From positions 62,001-126,000 of the forward strand of contig NVVV01000063.1 of NCBI GenBank assembly GCA_002733495.1: DNA of 64,000 bases, read 5' to 3'. Below, piece after piece: positions 57,740-63,967 of the stretch (its first letter is position 1; every line of letters starts with the position of its first letter). The translations under genes were made by a program, and so were the position numbers. The DNA is from Robiginitomaculum sp. Lineage in GTDB: Bacteria; Pseudomonadota; Alphaproteobacteria; Caulobacterales; Maricaulaceae. Under the pieces are notes generated by a model. It was not told where the DNA came from, made no database searches, and saw only the letters and a program-made list of their open reading frames with translations.

Positions 57740-57836
57740 TGTATTTCAAAACACATTCCTCTCACTTAGACAGGCGAATCAGGAATATGAAGCTGATTTA
57801 GTCACAGTGGATTCCTCGAATGTGTTTTGAAATACA
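57740..57836 (+). ncRNA. long hairpin RNA in gene-free block
   Basis: TGTATTTCAAAACACATTC 57740-57758 pairs without mismatch with 57818-57836 (19 pairs). The 59-base loop has AGGAAT/ATTCCT (57781-57786, 57811-57816). The whole span 57600-58146 has no gene. The part near 58018-58052 resembles a T-arm and acceptor end (CCCAT...TGCCA) of a lost tRNA. Confidence 0.5.
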
Positions 57837-58146
57837 TATTGCGTCGATAGAAAATGCATGTTAAACATTCCGTCGGGTAAAAACAACGAGGCTTCGGCCA
57901 ACATTTGAGTGATATGTATACAGAATATTCTGTCTCCGGGGTGTTTCGCGAAATTGTGTACACGATATTAGCGTTAAGCTTGAGGTTAAGAGTTGTATTA
58001 TCCAGTCATGACGGTTTACATTTGGGTGCGACTCCCATTCAGAATGCCAAATATGGGAACGAGCGGAAGTCGCTAAAAGCCTAGTGGAAGTGGGAGACAG
58101 TCCCTGAAACTCCTGAGGATAGAACAGGACCACACAAGAACAATAT

Positions 58147-58222
58147 TGCGGGGTGGAGCAGAGGTCAGCTCACTTGGCTCATAACCAAGAGGTCGCAGGT
58201 TCGAATCCTGCCCCCGCAACCA
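58147..58222 (+). tRNA. initiator-like tRNA-Met (CAT)
   Basis: TGCGGGGTGGAGCAG start and CCCCGCAACCA end resemble E. coli tRNA-fMet. D-stem GAGC/GCTC gives the A11-T24 pair characteristic of initiators; anticodon arm CTTGG-CTCATAA-CCAAG keeps two of the three G-C pairs. Position 1 is T (pairs weakly with A72) instead of C. Confidence 0.85.
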
Positions 58223-58223
58223 A

Positions 58224-58296
58224 GTCGAGATCATCTAATGTAAAAGACATATGGTTTTCCGTGTGAATGTAGGTTGGAGTCCTACTCTCGACACCA
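58224..58296 (+). tRNA. tRNA with eight-base anticodon loop
   Basis: Acceptor GTCGAGA/TCTCGAC, T-arm GTAGG-TTGGAGT-CCTAC, ACCA encoded. The best anticodon stem CATAT/GTGTG encloses eight bases GGTTTTCC and leaves a three-base variable region. TTC or TTT are possible readings. Identity open. Confidence 0.55.
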
Positions 58297-58391
58297 GATC
58301 AATAATAGCTTTGGCTTAATAGCGCCATGCTAACTGGTAACATATAAGAATAGTCATTGAATTCCTATCGATGCGCTGGATGGGCAATGAC

Positions 58392-58474
58392 GACAAGGTA
58401 GTTTAATTAAAACATCGGCCTGGATATGCAGCGGTGATGTGGGTAATGTAAATTTCGAGTCCCACTCTTGTCAC
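58392..58474 (+). other. tRNA-like gene with enlarged loops
   Basis: Acceptor GACAAGG/TCTTGTC and D-stem GTTT/AAAC are fine. The anticodon region ACATC...GATGT encloses 19 bases, and GTGGG/CCCAC encloses 17 bases, ending TTCGAGT. It looks like a tRNA with about ten extra bases in both loops, so it is probably inactive in decoding. The preceding 95 bases hold a GTCATTG/CAATGAC stem (58353-58391). Confidence 0.45.
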
Positions 58475-58548
58475 AATATTAAATAATATGAATAATATCA
58501 CTAGAATGTCCGTAGCTCGGCAAAGAACTGTGATATTATTTACATTAA

Positions 58549-58608
58549 GTAGGAGAGGCGCCGTTTAAATCGATAGCATGGCTCATTACCATGTATCTCC
58601 TACGACCA
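58549..58608 (+). other. T-arm-less mini-tRNA with CAT anticodon
   Basis: GTAGGAGA 58549-58556 pairs with TCTCCTAC 58596-58603. Inside is a perfect anticodon arm CATGG-CTCATTA-CCATG. After it only TAT remains before the acceptor strand; GACCA follows. No T-arm is present. Confidence 0.45.
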
Positions 58609-58704
58609 ATAGCCAACGTCTTTGACACAGTAAACCTTCGGGCTTAATACGAAGATAATGATCTTAGAGACCTGCCGATAGGGAGTAAATCGGCATTAAT
58701 TATT

Positions 58705-58786
58705 GGATAATTCTGCGCATGGGCGCAAGCGGTTTTGAACACCGTCGGCAACCGTAAGGTTGAGGGTTCGATTCCTTAGTTATCCG
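58705..58786 (+). tRNA. tRNA-Ser (anticodon TGA)
   Basis: Class II: acceptor GGATAAT/GTTATCC, anticodon arm GCGGT-TTTGAAC-ACCGT, variable arm with GGCAACCGTAAGGTT, T-loop TTCGATT. CCA not encoded. Confidence 0.9.
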
Positions 58787-58827
58787 CTGGAGATTAATAT
58801 AATATAAACTTGAAAAGGAAATATACG

Positions 58828-59049
58828 ATGGAATCATTTATTATACTGGTAATCTGGGCGGCCATTATTTGGCTTTCTGTGGAAATGTCAAAATCGCGTG
58901 ACCGTGAGCCCGTTGTTTGGGGAATATTGGCTGCACTATTCGGAATTCTAGCAGTGATCGTTTTGGCTTTAATAGGCACGAAACGTGCCGATCGCGTGGC
59001 AATTAACAACTACAATTCGGCACCTGTCGAACGTGATATTAAGAAATAG
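58828..59049 (+). CDS. small membrane protein
   Basis: 73 residues from ATG 58828 (SD AAAGGAA). Two membrane segments (SFIILVIWAAIIWLSVEM, VWGILAALFGILAVIVLALIG). Function unknown. Confidence 0.65.
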   Translation: MESFIILVIWAAIIWLSVEMSKSRDREPVVWGILAALFGILAVIVLALIGTKRADRVAINNYNSAPVERDIKK

Positions 59050-59079
59050 TAGTCAAGATATTCCTCACGGAATATCAAC

Positions 59080-59151
59080 GGGGCTGGCGTATGGGACGCA
59101 CGACACACTTGCAATGTGTTAGGTGGGGATCGTTACCCCATAGCTCCACCA
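59080..59151 (+). tRNA. tRNA-Ala (anticodon TGC)
   Basis: Acceptor GGGGCTG/TAGCTCC, anticodon arm ACACA-CTTGCAA-TGTGT, T-arm TGGGG-ATCGTTA-CCCCA, ACCA encoded. Confidence 0.9.
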
Positions 59152-59169
59152 ACAATAAGACGATACATC

Positions 59170-59325
59170 ATGAATCCACAATATGAAAAAGAAATTGTAG
59201 CTTTGAGGTTGCTCAATAGAAATTGGGACAGTTTATCAGAGGACGATCAACGGGCAAAACATCACACGTTAATGTGGACTATTGATGCATTAATCGAAGT
59301 GAAATTGTTAGAATGGCCAAAATAG
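59170..59325 (+). CDS. small hypothetical protein
   Basis: 51 residues, helical (YEKEIVALRLLNRNWDSLSEDDQRAK). SD weak. Function unknown. Confidence 0.5.
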   Translation: MNPQYEKEIVALRLLNRNWDSLSEDDQRAKHHTLMWTIDALIEVKLLEWPK

Positions 59326-59328
59326 TTA

Positions 59329-59357
59329 TTGACAACACATAAATAATATCATAAGAT
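59329..59357 (+). promoter_or_regulatory. sigma-70 type promoter
   Basis: TTGACA 59329-59334, 17-base spacer, TAAGAT 59352-59357, before tRNA-Gly(TCC). Confidence 0.6.
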
Positions 59358-59377
59358 AAGTTATTCGAAAGAATGAT

Positions 59378-59452
59378 GCGGGTATAGCTCAGAGGCAGAG
59401 CAGGCGGTTTCCAACCATCAGGTCGAGATTTCGAAATTCTCTATCCGCTCCA
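59378..59452 (+). tRNA. tRNA-Gly (anticodon TCC)
   Basis: Acceptor GCGGGTA/TATCCGC, D-arm GCTCAGAGGCAGAGC, anticodon loop TTTCCAA, T-loop TTCGAAA, TCCA encoded. One mismatch in the anticodon stem. Confidence 0.85.
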
Positions 59453-59473
59453 ATATAACGAGGAGAATAAATC

Positions 59474-59560
59474 ATGCCAGACCCAATAGTGTTCTGCACA
59501 TATGGTTTCGCCGATGACACTACACAAGGTGTCGAGGGTACTGTACTTAACAAATTGTAG
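59474..59560 (+). CDS. small ORF
   Basis: 28 residues with a strong SD (AGGAGAATAAATC). PDPIVFCTYGFADDTTQGVEG. Function unknown; the 175 bases after it have no gene, only short hairpins (for example ACTGGA/TCCAGT 59711-59731). Confidence 0.4.
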   Translation: MPDPIVFCTYGFADDTTQGVEGTVLNKL

Positions 59561-59736
59561 GCGTAGATAAATCCTAATGGACTGCCCATGGTCCACCAGT
59601 TAATGGTACCGATAATGTCGGTGTACGAAATTGATCAATTGGCACTTGATTAGTAGCAGATTTCAAAAATTACAGAGGCCCATGGTTCTTGATGTAATGC
59701 AAGATAGGTAAACTGGAGTCGAAAAATCCAGTACTC

Positions 59737-59809
59737 GCAGGTGTAGCTCAATCGGTAGAGCGTCTGGTTGCCAATCAGAAGGCAGAGGGATCGTAACCCT
59801 TCACCCGCT
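59737..59809 (+). tRNA. tRNA-Gly (anticodon GCC)
   Basis: Acceptor GCAGGTG/CACCCGC (one A-C mismatch), D-arm GCTCAATCGGTAGAGC, anticodon arm TCTGG-TTGCCAA-TCAGA, T-arm GAGGG-ATCGTAA-CCCTT. CCA not encoded. Confidence 0.85.
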
Positions 59810-59891
59810 CGAATTGTCCACAAAGATATAAGCGACTGGCTTATACCAAGTTTTGGACAGTAGGGATGGACTCCTCAAGACGTCCGATTTT

Positions 59892-59964
59892 ATCGGTGTA
59901 GCTCAGTGGTCAGAGCGGCGGTCTCCAAAACCGCGCGTCAGGAGTTCGAATCTCCTCACCTTTG
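59892..59964 (+). tRNA. tRNA-Trp (anticodon CCA), damaged acceptor
   Basis: D-arm GCTCAGTGGTCAGAGC, anticodon arm GCGGT-CTCCAAA-ACCGC and T-arm AGGAG-TTCGAAT-CTCCT are good. The acceptor ATCGGTG/CACCTTT pairs only in its inner four positions plus the end. Confidence 0.75.
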
Positions 59965-60041
59965 CATACTGTCAATGGCACAGGAAATAATGTATGAGTC
60001 GGCCTCTGATTCAAGCTCTCATACACAGTATAGGATATATT

Positions 60042-60698
60042 ATGAAAATGCTTGATGATGGCCTTTGGGTCCCAGAAAATGATGGATTCTTCAGTATGAG
60101 TTTTGAAGTTATGGTGACCAGAGAGGCAATGAGACATGCACGTCAAGGCGGCACCTTTCTAGATGTTGGCGCACACGTAGGACTTTGGTCAATGCGATTA
60201 AATGATATGTATAGACGAATATATGCAGTCGAGCCCGTCAGTGCACACCACGCGTGTCTTGTGAATAACCTTTTGGAAAGCAATTCCGACAATGTACACA
60301 CTTTGAATTATGCCGTCGGCAATTCCACACAAGATGCTGAAATGAAAGTTTCCGTGCATAATTCTGGCACATCCACATTACATTTTCGCAATAGAAAAGG
60401 CGTGAAGACCGAAACGGTTCGCATGAGAAAGCTCGACGACATCATTCCTAAACCTTTTGTTGATATCAACTTCATAAAAATGGATGTTGAAGGCAACGAA
60501 TTAAAGGCACTTCAGGGTGCCAGAGAAATTTTAGACGTATCTTCACCAGATATATTTGTTGAAGTTAATCGTCCTGAGAAACAAAGAGAATATAACGCAT
60601 TACATTATCTGGATGAACTGGGATATGAAATTCTGTATACTTCTGGATGCAATTACTTTTTGCGAAAACGAGAACATCCTCGCCCTAAAGAGGTCTAA
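60042..60698 (+). CDS. FkbM-family methyltransferase
   Basis: 218 residues from ATG 60042 (AGGA upstream); ATG 59994 would add 16 residues but reads through a hairpin (GTATGAG/CTCATAC, 59992-60024). SAM motif FLDVGAHVGLWSMRL (about 38-52), YAVEPVSAHH, and FIKMDVEGNELKALQGA (about 143-160) are the FkbM signatures. These enzymes methylate sugars or polysaccharides. Link with the phage glycosyltransferases is only possible, since they are 45 kb away. Confidence 0.82.
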   Translation: MKMLDDGLWVPENDGFFSMSFEVMVTREAMRHARQGGTFLDVGAHVGLWSMRLNDMYRRIYAVEPVSAHHACLVNNLLESNSDNVHTLNYAVGNSTQDAEMKVSVHNSGTSTLHFRNRKGVKTETVRMRKLDDIIPKPFVDINFIKMDVEGNELKALQGAREILDVSSPDIFVEVNRPEKQREYNALHYLDELGYEILYTSGCNYFLRKREHPRPKEV

Positions 60699-60732
60699 TG
60701 CATTAGGGATACATTCGGGCGTATCCACAAAT

Positions 60733-60808
60733 GGTCCTATCGTATAATGGCTGATTACGACTCGTTGTCTGCGAGAAAATCGGAGTTCGATTCTCCGTAG
60801 GACCGCCA
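60733..60808 (+). tRNA. tRNA-Asp (anticodon GTC)
   Basis: Acceptor GGTCCTA/TAGGACC, anticodon loop TTGTCTG with unusual T37, T-arm CGGAG-TTCGATT-CTCCG, GCCA encoded. Confidence 0.88.
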
Positions 60809-60828
60809 ACAAAACTGGAGAATAAATT

Positions 60829-61035
60829 ATGTATTTAATGAATATCATTGGACAGTCTATCGAGACATTTTTGTTTGAGGGTACGATGATCGCTATCATG
60901 CTAGGAGTTCTATTGGTGCGAATCATCTTATATCCATTGATACTTTCGGATTGTTGGAAAGCTTCCCGAAGCCGTGAGATGTCTAAACGGCAAATCGCGG
61001 GCATCGAAGGAATTCCACCAGGACATTGTTGGTAA
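60829..61035 (+). CDS. small membrane protein
   Basis: 68 residues, SD GGAG. Membrane segment GTMIAIMLGVLLVRIILYPLIL (about 18-39), basic tail ending RQIAGIEGIPPGHCW. Function unknown. Followed by a CTATAAGG/CCTTATAG stem (61045-61079). Confidence 0.6.
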   Translation: MYLMNIIGQSIETFLFEGTMIAIMLGVLLVRIILYPLILSDCWKASRSREMSKRQIAGIEGIPPGHCW

Positions 61036-61096
61036 GCACATAGGCTATAAGGTACGCGGATGAAAATCTTCCCTTATAGTCGATAGGAGGACAAGA

Positions 61097-61303
61097 ATGG
61101 AATATCTTACTGATACCAAGAGACATCTAATTTGTCTTCCTTATTCGATAAATAATTTACATAAAATGGCAAAAGAGCTTGACATTAATCGCTGCTGGTT
61201 TCATAGTACACATTATGATATACCCAAGAGACGTATTGACGAGATCAAAAGTAAATGTCGATACGTCTCATCAAAAGATATAGTGAGAATTATACGGAGT
61301 TGA
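61097..61303 (+). CDS. DUF4031-like small protein
   Basis: 68 residues, perfect SD AGGAGG. RHLICLPYSINNLHKMAKELDINRCWFHSTHYDIPKRRIDEIK matches the DUF4031-type pattern (CLPYS..NLH.MA..L....WFH..HYDIPKRR). The conserved H/R set suggests a catalytic or nucleic-acid role, but none is established. Confidence 0.7.
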   Translation: MEYLTDTKRHLICLPYSINNLHKMAKELDINRCWFHSTHYDIPKRRIDEIKSKCRYVSSKDIVRIIRS

Positions 61304-61306
61304 ATA

Positions 61307-61483
61307 ATGAGAGTTAGAATTAACAATACACAGTTTGGCTGCACGGAAGGTTCAGCTAATGAATTTCTCTTTATGCTTGTGAACATAAAGGCTATGTATG
61401 GTAGAGATGCCATAGTCACGACACTGAAGCTGTTTAATATAGATGAAACAAAGGCGAAACGTTTAGCGGACGCAATGCCATAA
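61307..61483 (+). CDS. small hypothetical protein
   Basis: 58 residues, four bases after the DUF4031-like gene, SD GGAG. RVRINNTQFGCTEGSANEFLFMLVNIKAMYG. Function unknown. Confidence 0.6.
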   Translation: MRVRINNTQFGCTEGSANEFLFMLVNIKAMYGRDAIVTTLKLFNIDETKAKRLADAMP

Positions 61484-61488
61484 AATAT

Positions 61489-61566
61489 GCACGGTTAGCT
61501 CAGTCTGGTAGAGCTGGAGGTTTACATTCTCTGCAAGCATTGGTTCGAATCCAATACTGTGTACCA
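61489..61566 (+). tRNA. tRNA-Val (anticodon TAC)
   Basis: Acceptor GCACGGT/ACTGTGT, D-arm GCTCAGTCTGGTAGAGC, anticodon loop TTTACAT, T-arm ATTGG-TTCGAAT-CCAAT, ACCA encoded. Second TAC gene in the array. Confidence 0.88.
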
Positions 61567-61583
61567 ATTATAGGATGAATAAT

Positions 61584-61745
61584 ATGAGTGATACGTTAAA
61601 GAAAATTCGCAAATTGTGGATTCGAAAGCGCAAGAATCCCGATAACAGTTTGCCTTCTGCAAGCTTTATCGCTATGCTGGTATCCGAGTGCGAGATGATC
61701 GGCAAAGATGATGGTAGTCGCCAGACTACAGAGGATGAAGTCTAG
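61584..61745 (+). CDS. N-terminal part of a YqeY-like protein, ends at in-frame TAG
   Basis: 53 residues, SD AGGA. SDTLKKIRKLWIRKR... SASFIAMLVSECEMIG... TTEDEV matches the N-terminal half of GatB/YqeY-domain proteins. The TAG at 61743-61745 is in frame with the next ORF, and no other stop separates them. Confidence 0.6.
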   Translation: MSDTLKKIRKLWIRKRKNPDNSLPSASFIAMLVSECEMIGKDDGSRQTTEDEV

Positions 61746-61763
61746 ACACACCTACGTAAAGTT

Positions 61764-62009
61764 ATGAAGGGTGTTGTAGAGATGATAGGATATTCGTCTG
61801 GTGAAGCACTGTGGAACCTAAATGTCGAGCGTGAATTCATTAAGGCTATGTTGCCTCAGATGATTTCTCAAGACCAACTATATGATGAAATTGGGGCTAT
61901 GGGACCAGATATACACATAGGTAAAGTTATGGGTGCTCTGAAGAAGAAGCACGGCACATTAGTCGATTTGAAAGTTGCAAAAGATATTATTGATAATTTT
62001 CTATGGTAG
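61764..62009 (+). CDS. C-terminal part of a YqeY-like protein
   Basis: 81 residues from ATG 61764, in the same frame as the preceding 53 codons, joined by six sense codons after TAG. MLPQMISQDQLYDEIGAMG...IGKVMGALKKKHGTLVDLKVAKDIIDNFL follows the YqeY C-terminal pattern (LP..LS...., GKVM..LK....G..D...). No SD lies before this ATG, so it is probably made by read-through or is half of a broken gene. YqeY proteins have been linked to tRNA amidation-like binding, unproven. Confidence 0.65.
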   Translation: MKGVVEMIGYSSGEALWNLNVEREFIKAMLPQMISQDQLYDEIGAMGPDIHIGKVMGALKKKHGTLVDLKVAKDIIDNFLW

Positions 62010-62064
62010 AAAGATGTTGACATTCCGAGTATAGTGTAGTATCTGTAATAAATATAAGAAATAA

Positions 62065-62138
62065 TGATCCTTCGTCTAATGGTAGGACTGCTGGTTTTGA
62101 GCCAGTCAATGCGGGTTCGAGCCCAGCAGGATCATCCA
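62065..62138 (+). tRNA. tRNA-Gln (anticodon TTG)
   Basis: Acceptor TGATCCT/AGGATCA, anticodon arm GCTGG-TTTTGAG-CCAGT, T-loop TTCGAGC, TCCA encoded. Confidence 0.9.
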
Positions 62139-62163
62139 AGAACAGAGCGTGTTTGAGTTTCCC

Positions 62164-62173
62164 CGCTCTTTAA
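62164..62173 (+). promoter_or_regulatory. boxA-like motif
   Basis: CGCTCTTTAA, 82 bases before the next tRNA. Here AGAGCG 62144-62149 can pair with CGCTCT, so a weak terminator is an alternative. Hairpins CCGTG/CACGG and GACTAG/CTAGTC (62233-62251) follow. Confidence 0.45.
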
Positions 62174-62255
62174 ATATCAGATGAATCCCGTGTAGCGCAC
62201 CACGGCCAGATCGTAAAGGTCAGATAGTGGAAGACTAGGCAGCGGCTAGTCACAA

Positions 62256-62332
62256 GTCCTGGTGGGCAAATGGTAAAGTCGCTCGGTTTAGAACCGAGAG
62301 TTATGAGGGTTCGAGTCCCTCTCGGGACACCA
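62256..62332 (+). tRNA. tRNA with TAG anticodon (Leu codons) on a class I body
   Basis: Acceptor GTCCTGG/TCGGGAC, anticodon arm CTCGG-TTTAGAA-CCGAG, short variable region, T-arm GAGGG-TTCGAGT-CCCTC, ACCA encoded. Leu tRNAs normally have a long variable arm, which is missing. Confidence 0.8.
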
Positions 62333-62344
62333 AAGGAGAATATC

Positions 62345-62554
62345 ATGAAGTGTTTTTGTTGTGATGGTGATATGAAAATGTGGGATTATAGCGATGATGC
62401 AATACATCCTCTAAACGGTCTACATTTTATATCATATGGGCATTATGGTTCAAGTTATTTTGATCCTATGGACGGATCATTAATCAATATAACTATTTGT
62501 GATGTGTGTTTAGAGAAAAAATCTGAAAGCAGTAAAATCACAAAAAGGAAATAG
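62345..62554 (+). CDS. small zinc-finger-like phage protein
   Basis: 69 residues, SD AAGGAG. CFCCDGD near the start and CDVCL near the end give two cysteine pairs; HFISYGHYGSSYFDPMDGS lies between. A widespread phage small protein type, function unknown. Confidence 0.72.
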   Translation: MKCFCCDGDMKMWDYSDDAIHPLNGLHFISYGHYGSSYFDPMDGSLINITICDVCLEKKSESSKITKRK

Positions 62555-62555
62555 C

Positions 62556-62846
62556 ATGACACGATCAAGAGCATTCCGAAGAAATAAATCTGTTCTTAAA
62601 AAGCTTAAGGTAGAACGTAGAATAAACAGCCGCTTTCATGTGGCTGTTGGTAGATCAGATTTTGCTGATCCCGTATCTATAGGCATTGAAGCTAGAACGC
62701 CTCATATGTGTTCAGGACCATGTTGTGGTAATCCAAGAAAATGGTTTGGTGGCAAAAATAAACTGACAATGCAGGAACGCAGACAAGATCACATGGATTT
62801 GTCATGGTATCCAGACGGATATGATTATGCCGACGATTGTAGTTAG
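62556..62846 (+). CDS. small basic protein with CxxxCC motif
   Basis: 96 residues, SD AAAGGAA. Basic N-terminus (RSRAFRRNKSVLKKLKVERRI), then CSGPCCGNPRKWFGGKNKLTMQERR. Similar to a small Cys-containing protein common in phages and plasmids. Function unknown. Confidence 0.68.
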   Translation: MTRSRAFRRNKSVLKKLKVERRINSRFHVAVGRSDFADPVSIGIEARTPHMCSGPCCGNPRKWFGGKNKLTMQERRQDHMDLSWYPDGYDYADDCS

Positions 62847-62861
62847 ATGAGGAATATAATT

Positions 62862-63020
62862 ATGACACCACATCAAGGCGGATCAACTGGCGATCCATGC
62901 GATAGGGATTTCTATGACGAGTGGTCAAACGAAGACAATAAAAATGCGTGGGCATCCACTGGTCAACCTTATGTCACAGAAGAATTTGATGAATGGTCAA
63001 ACGAGGAACAGTATTACTAA
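62862..63020 (+). CDS. small acidic protein with internal repeat
   Basis: 52 residues, SD GAGGAAT. Two copies of (F)YDEWSNED / FDEWSNEE. Very acidic and tryptophan-containing. Function unknown. Confidence 0.55.
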   Translation: MTPHQGGSTGDPCDRDFYDEWSNEDNKNAWASTGQPYVTEEFDEWSNEEQYY

Positions 63021-63031
63021 GGAAACATAAA

Positions 63032-63117
63032 GCCCAACTGGCGAAATTGGCAGACGCGCTAGGTTCAAAATCTAGTATCAGTTAAATGGTGTAAGGGTTC
63101 AAGTCCCTTGTTGGGCA
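63032..63117 (+). tRNA. tRNA-Leu (anticodon CAA)
   Basis: Class II: acceptor GCCCAAC/GTTGGGC, anticodon arm CTAGG-TTCAAAA-TCTAG, long variable arm, T-arm AAGGG-TTCAAGT-CCCTT. CCA not encoded. Confidence 0.93.
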
Positions 63118-63125
63118 CTAAGGAA

Positions 63126-63158
63126 GAGAGTTCGTGGGTTCGATTCCCACCTCGCGCA
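63126..63158 (+). other. 3' half of a tRNA gene
   Basis: T-arm GTGGG-TTCGATT-CCCAC followed by acceptor strand CTCGCGC and A, right after tRNA-Leu. No matching 5' strand (GCGCGAG) lies upstream. The gap 63159-63391 has no gene; it holds a second T-arm-like GGGG-CCGAT-CCCC and a CCAAT/ATTGG hairpin. Confidence 0.55.
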
Positions 63159-63391
63159 CAAAGAATTCCCTAGTCGATGGTACCGTTGACTTGCTAGAGG
63201 AGACAGGGGCCGATCCCCTTCTATTGGCTTAGATAGCATAGGACCAATGCGCCTCTATATTGGACAAAGAATTTTGATGGTGTAACTGTAATGGAGACGC
63301 TTACTTTACGATTGTATAAGTTGCTGGTAAAACCGATAAAAGCTTTCTCAGGCTGTGCAACGAAATCGACATCAAAATAATGGAGAATATT

Positions 63392-63568
63392 ATGATAACT
63401 GAAAAAGAGTTTGAAGACCATAGACATATGGTGGAATGTTTGACTAAAATCGCTAATGTGGTGCGATGTCCAATTGAAAAATTGCCGGCCAATGTCGACA
63501 AAATGTTAATTGAAATAGAAGAACTTAAAGTACATAGACAAAAATTGTTGGAACAATTGGATGGATGA
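63392..63568 (+). CDS. small helical protein
   Basis: 58 residues from ATG 63392 (SD GGAG; ATG 63380 is part of the SD region). Helical, ending IEELKVHRQKLLEQLDG. Function unknown. Confidence 0.6.
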   Translation: MITEKEFEDHRHMVECLTKIANVVRCPIEKLPANVDKMLIEIEELKVHRQKLLEQLDG

Positions 63569-63707
63569 TCATATTTTATCGTGGCTGGTAGTAGAAATAC
63601 AAATTGAATTGCGTTTCAACCTAATCGACACTAATATGTCAACTTCAGACATGAAAATATTTATTAATAAATTTATCGAACAAACTGAAATAGAAGTTTT
63701 CGGATAG
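63561..63707 (+). CDS. small hypothetical protein
   Basis: 48 residues, eight-base overlap with the previous gene. HILSWLVVEIQIELRFNLIDTN, then a helix. Its last codons overlap a tRNA-like fragment (GGATAGGTGGCAGAGTGGT...) that has no proper T-arm. Confidence 0.5.
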   Translation: MDDHILSWLVVEIQIELRFNLIDTNMSTSDMKIFINKFIEQTEIEVFG

Positions 63708-63831
63708 GTGGCAGAGTGGTAATGCGTGGATCGTCAATTAGCGTCCATATCTATCTGTAAATAAAATGTAAATAACGCTTTACAACCATTTCAACATATG
63801 CTAAAAGTAGTTATAGAGAAGATATTCTATG
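63708..63831 (+). other. gene-free stretch with tRNA-like fragment
   Basis: GATAG near 63704 can pair with CTATC near 63752 around a D-arm-like GTGGCAGAGTGGTAATGC and TGGA/TCCA stem. No T-arm. The rest is AT-rich, with a weak TTTACA at 63779. Confidence 0.3.
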
Positions 63832-63841
63832 TGCTCTTTGA
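63832..63841 (+). promoter_or_regulatory. boxA-like motif
   Basis: TGCTCTTTGA, followed by CCTAGGTAGTACCGATGATGG, similar to the strings after the 48201 and 57668 copies, and by a tRNA start near 63968. Confidence 0.5.
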
Positions 63842-63967
63842 AAATAAAAAAAATAAAAATTCCTAGGTAGTACCGATGATGGAAATGTTGATTCTGATTT
63901 CACACACATAAAGGGTGGAAGTGTGGGTCCTCTAGGGCCCGGAACTTTCTCGATGGCCATTAGGACT

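Noticed and set aside
58018-58060. Complete tRNA ending in TGCCA
   Set aside because: T-arm-like and acceptor-like 3' parts are visible, but no matching 5' acceptor strand lies at a tRNA-like distance.
57600-58146. Group I intron, RNase P RNA or tmRNA
   Set aside because: None of the conserved core strings of those RNAs could be found in the block.
63291-63380. 29-codon ORF METLTLRLYKLL...
   Set aside because: No SD and no sign of conservation. It lies in a stretch of tRNA remnants.
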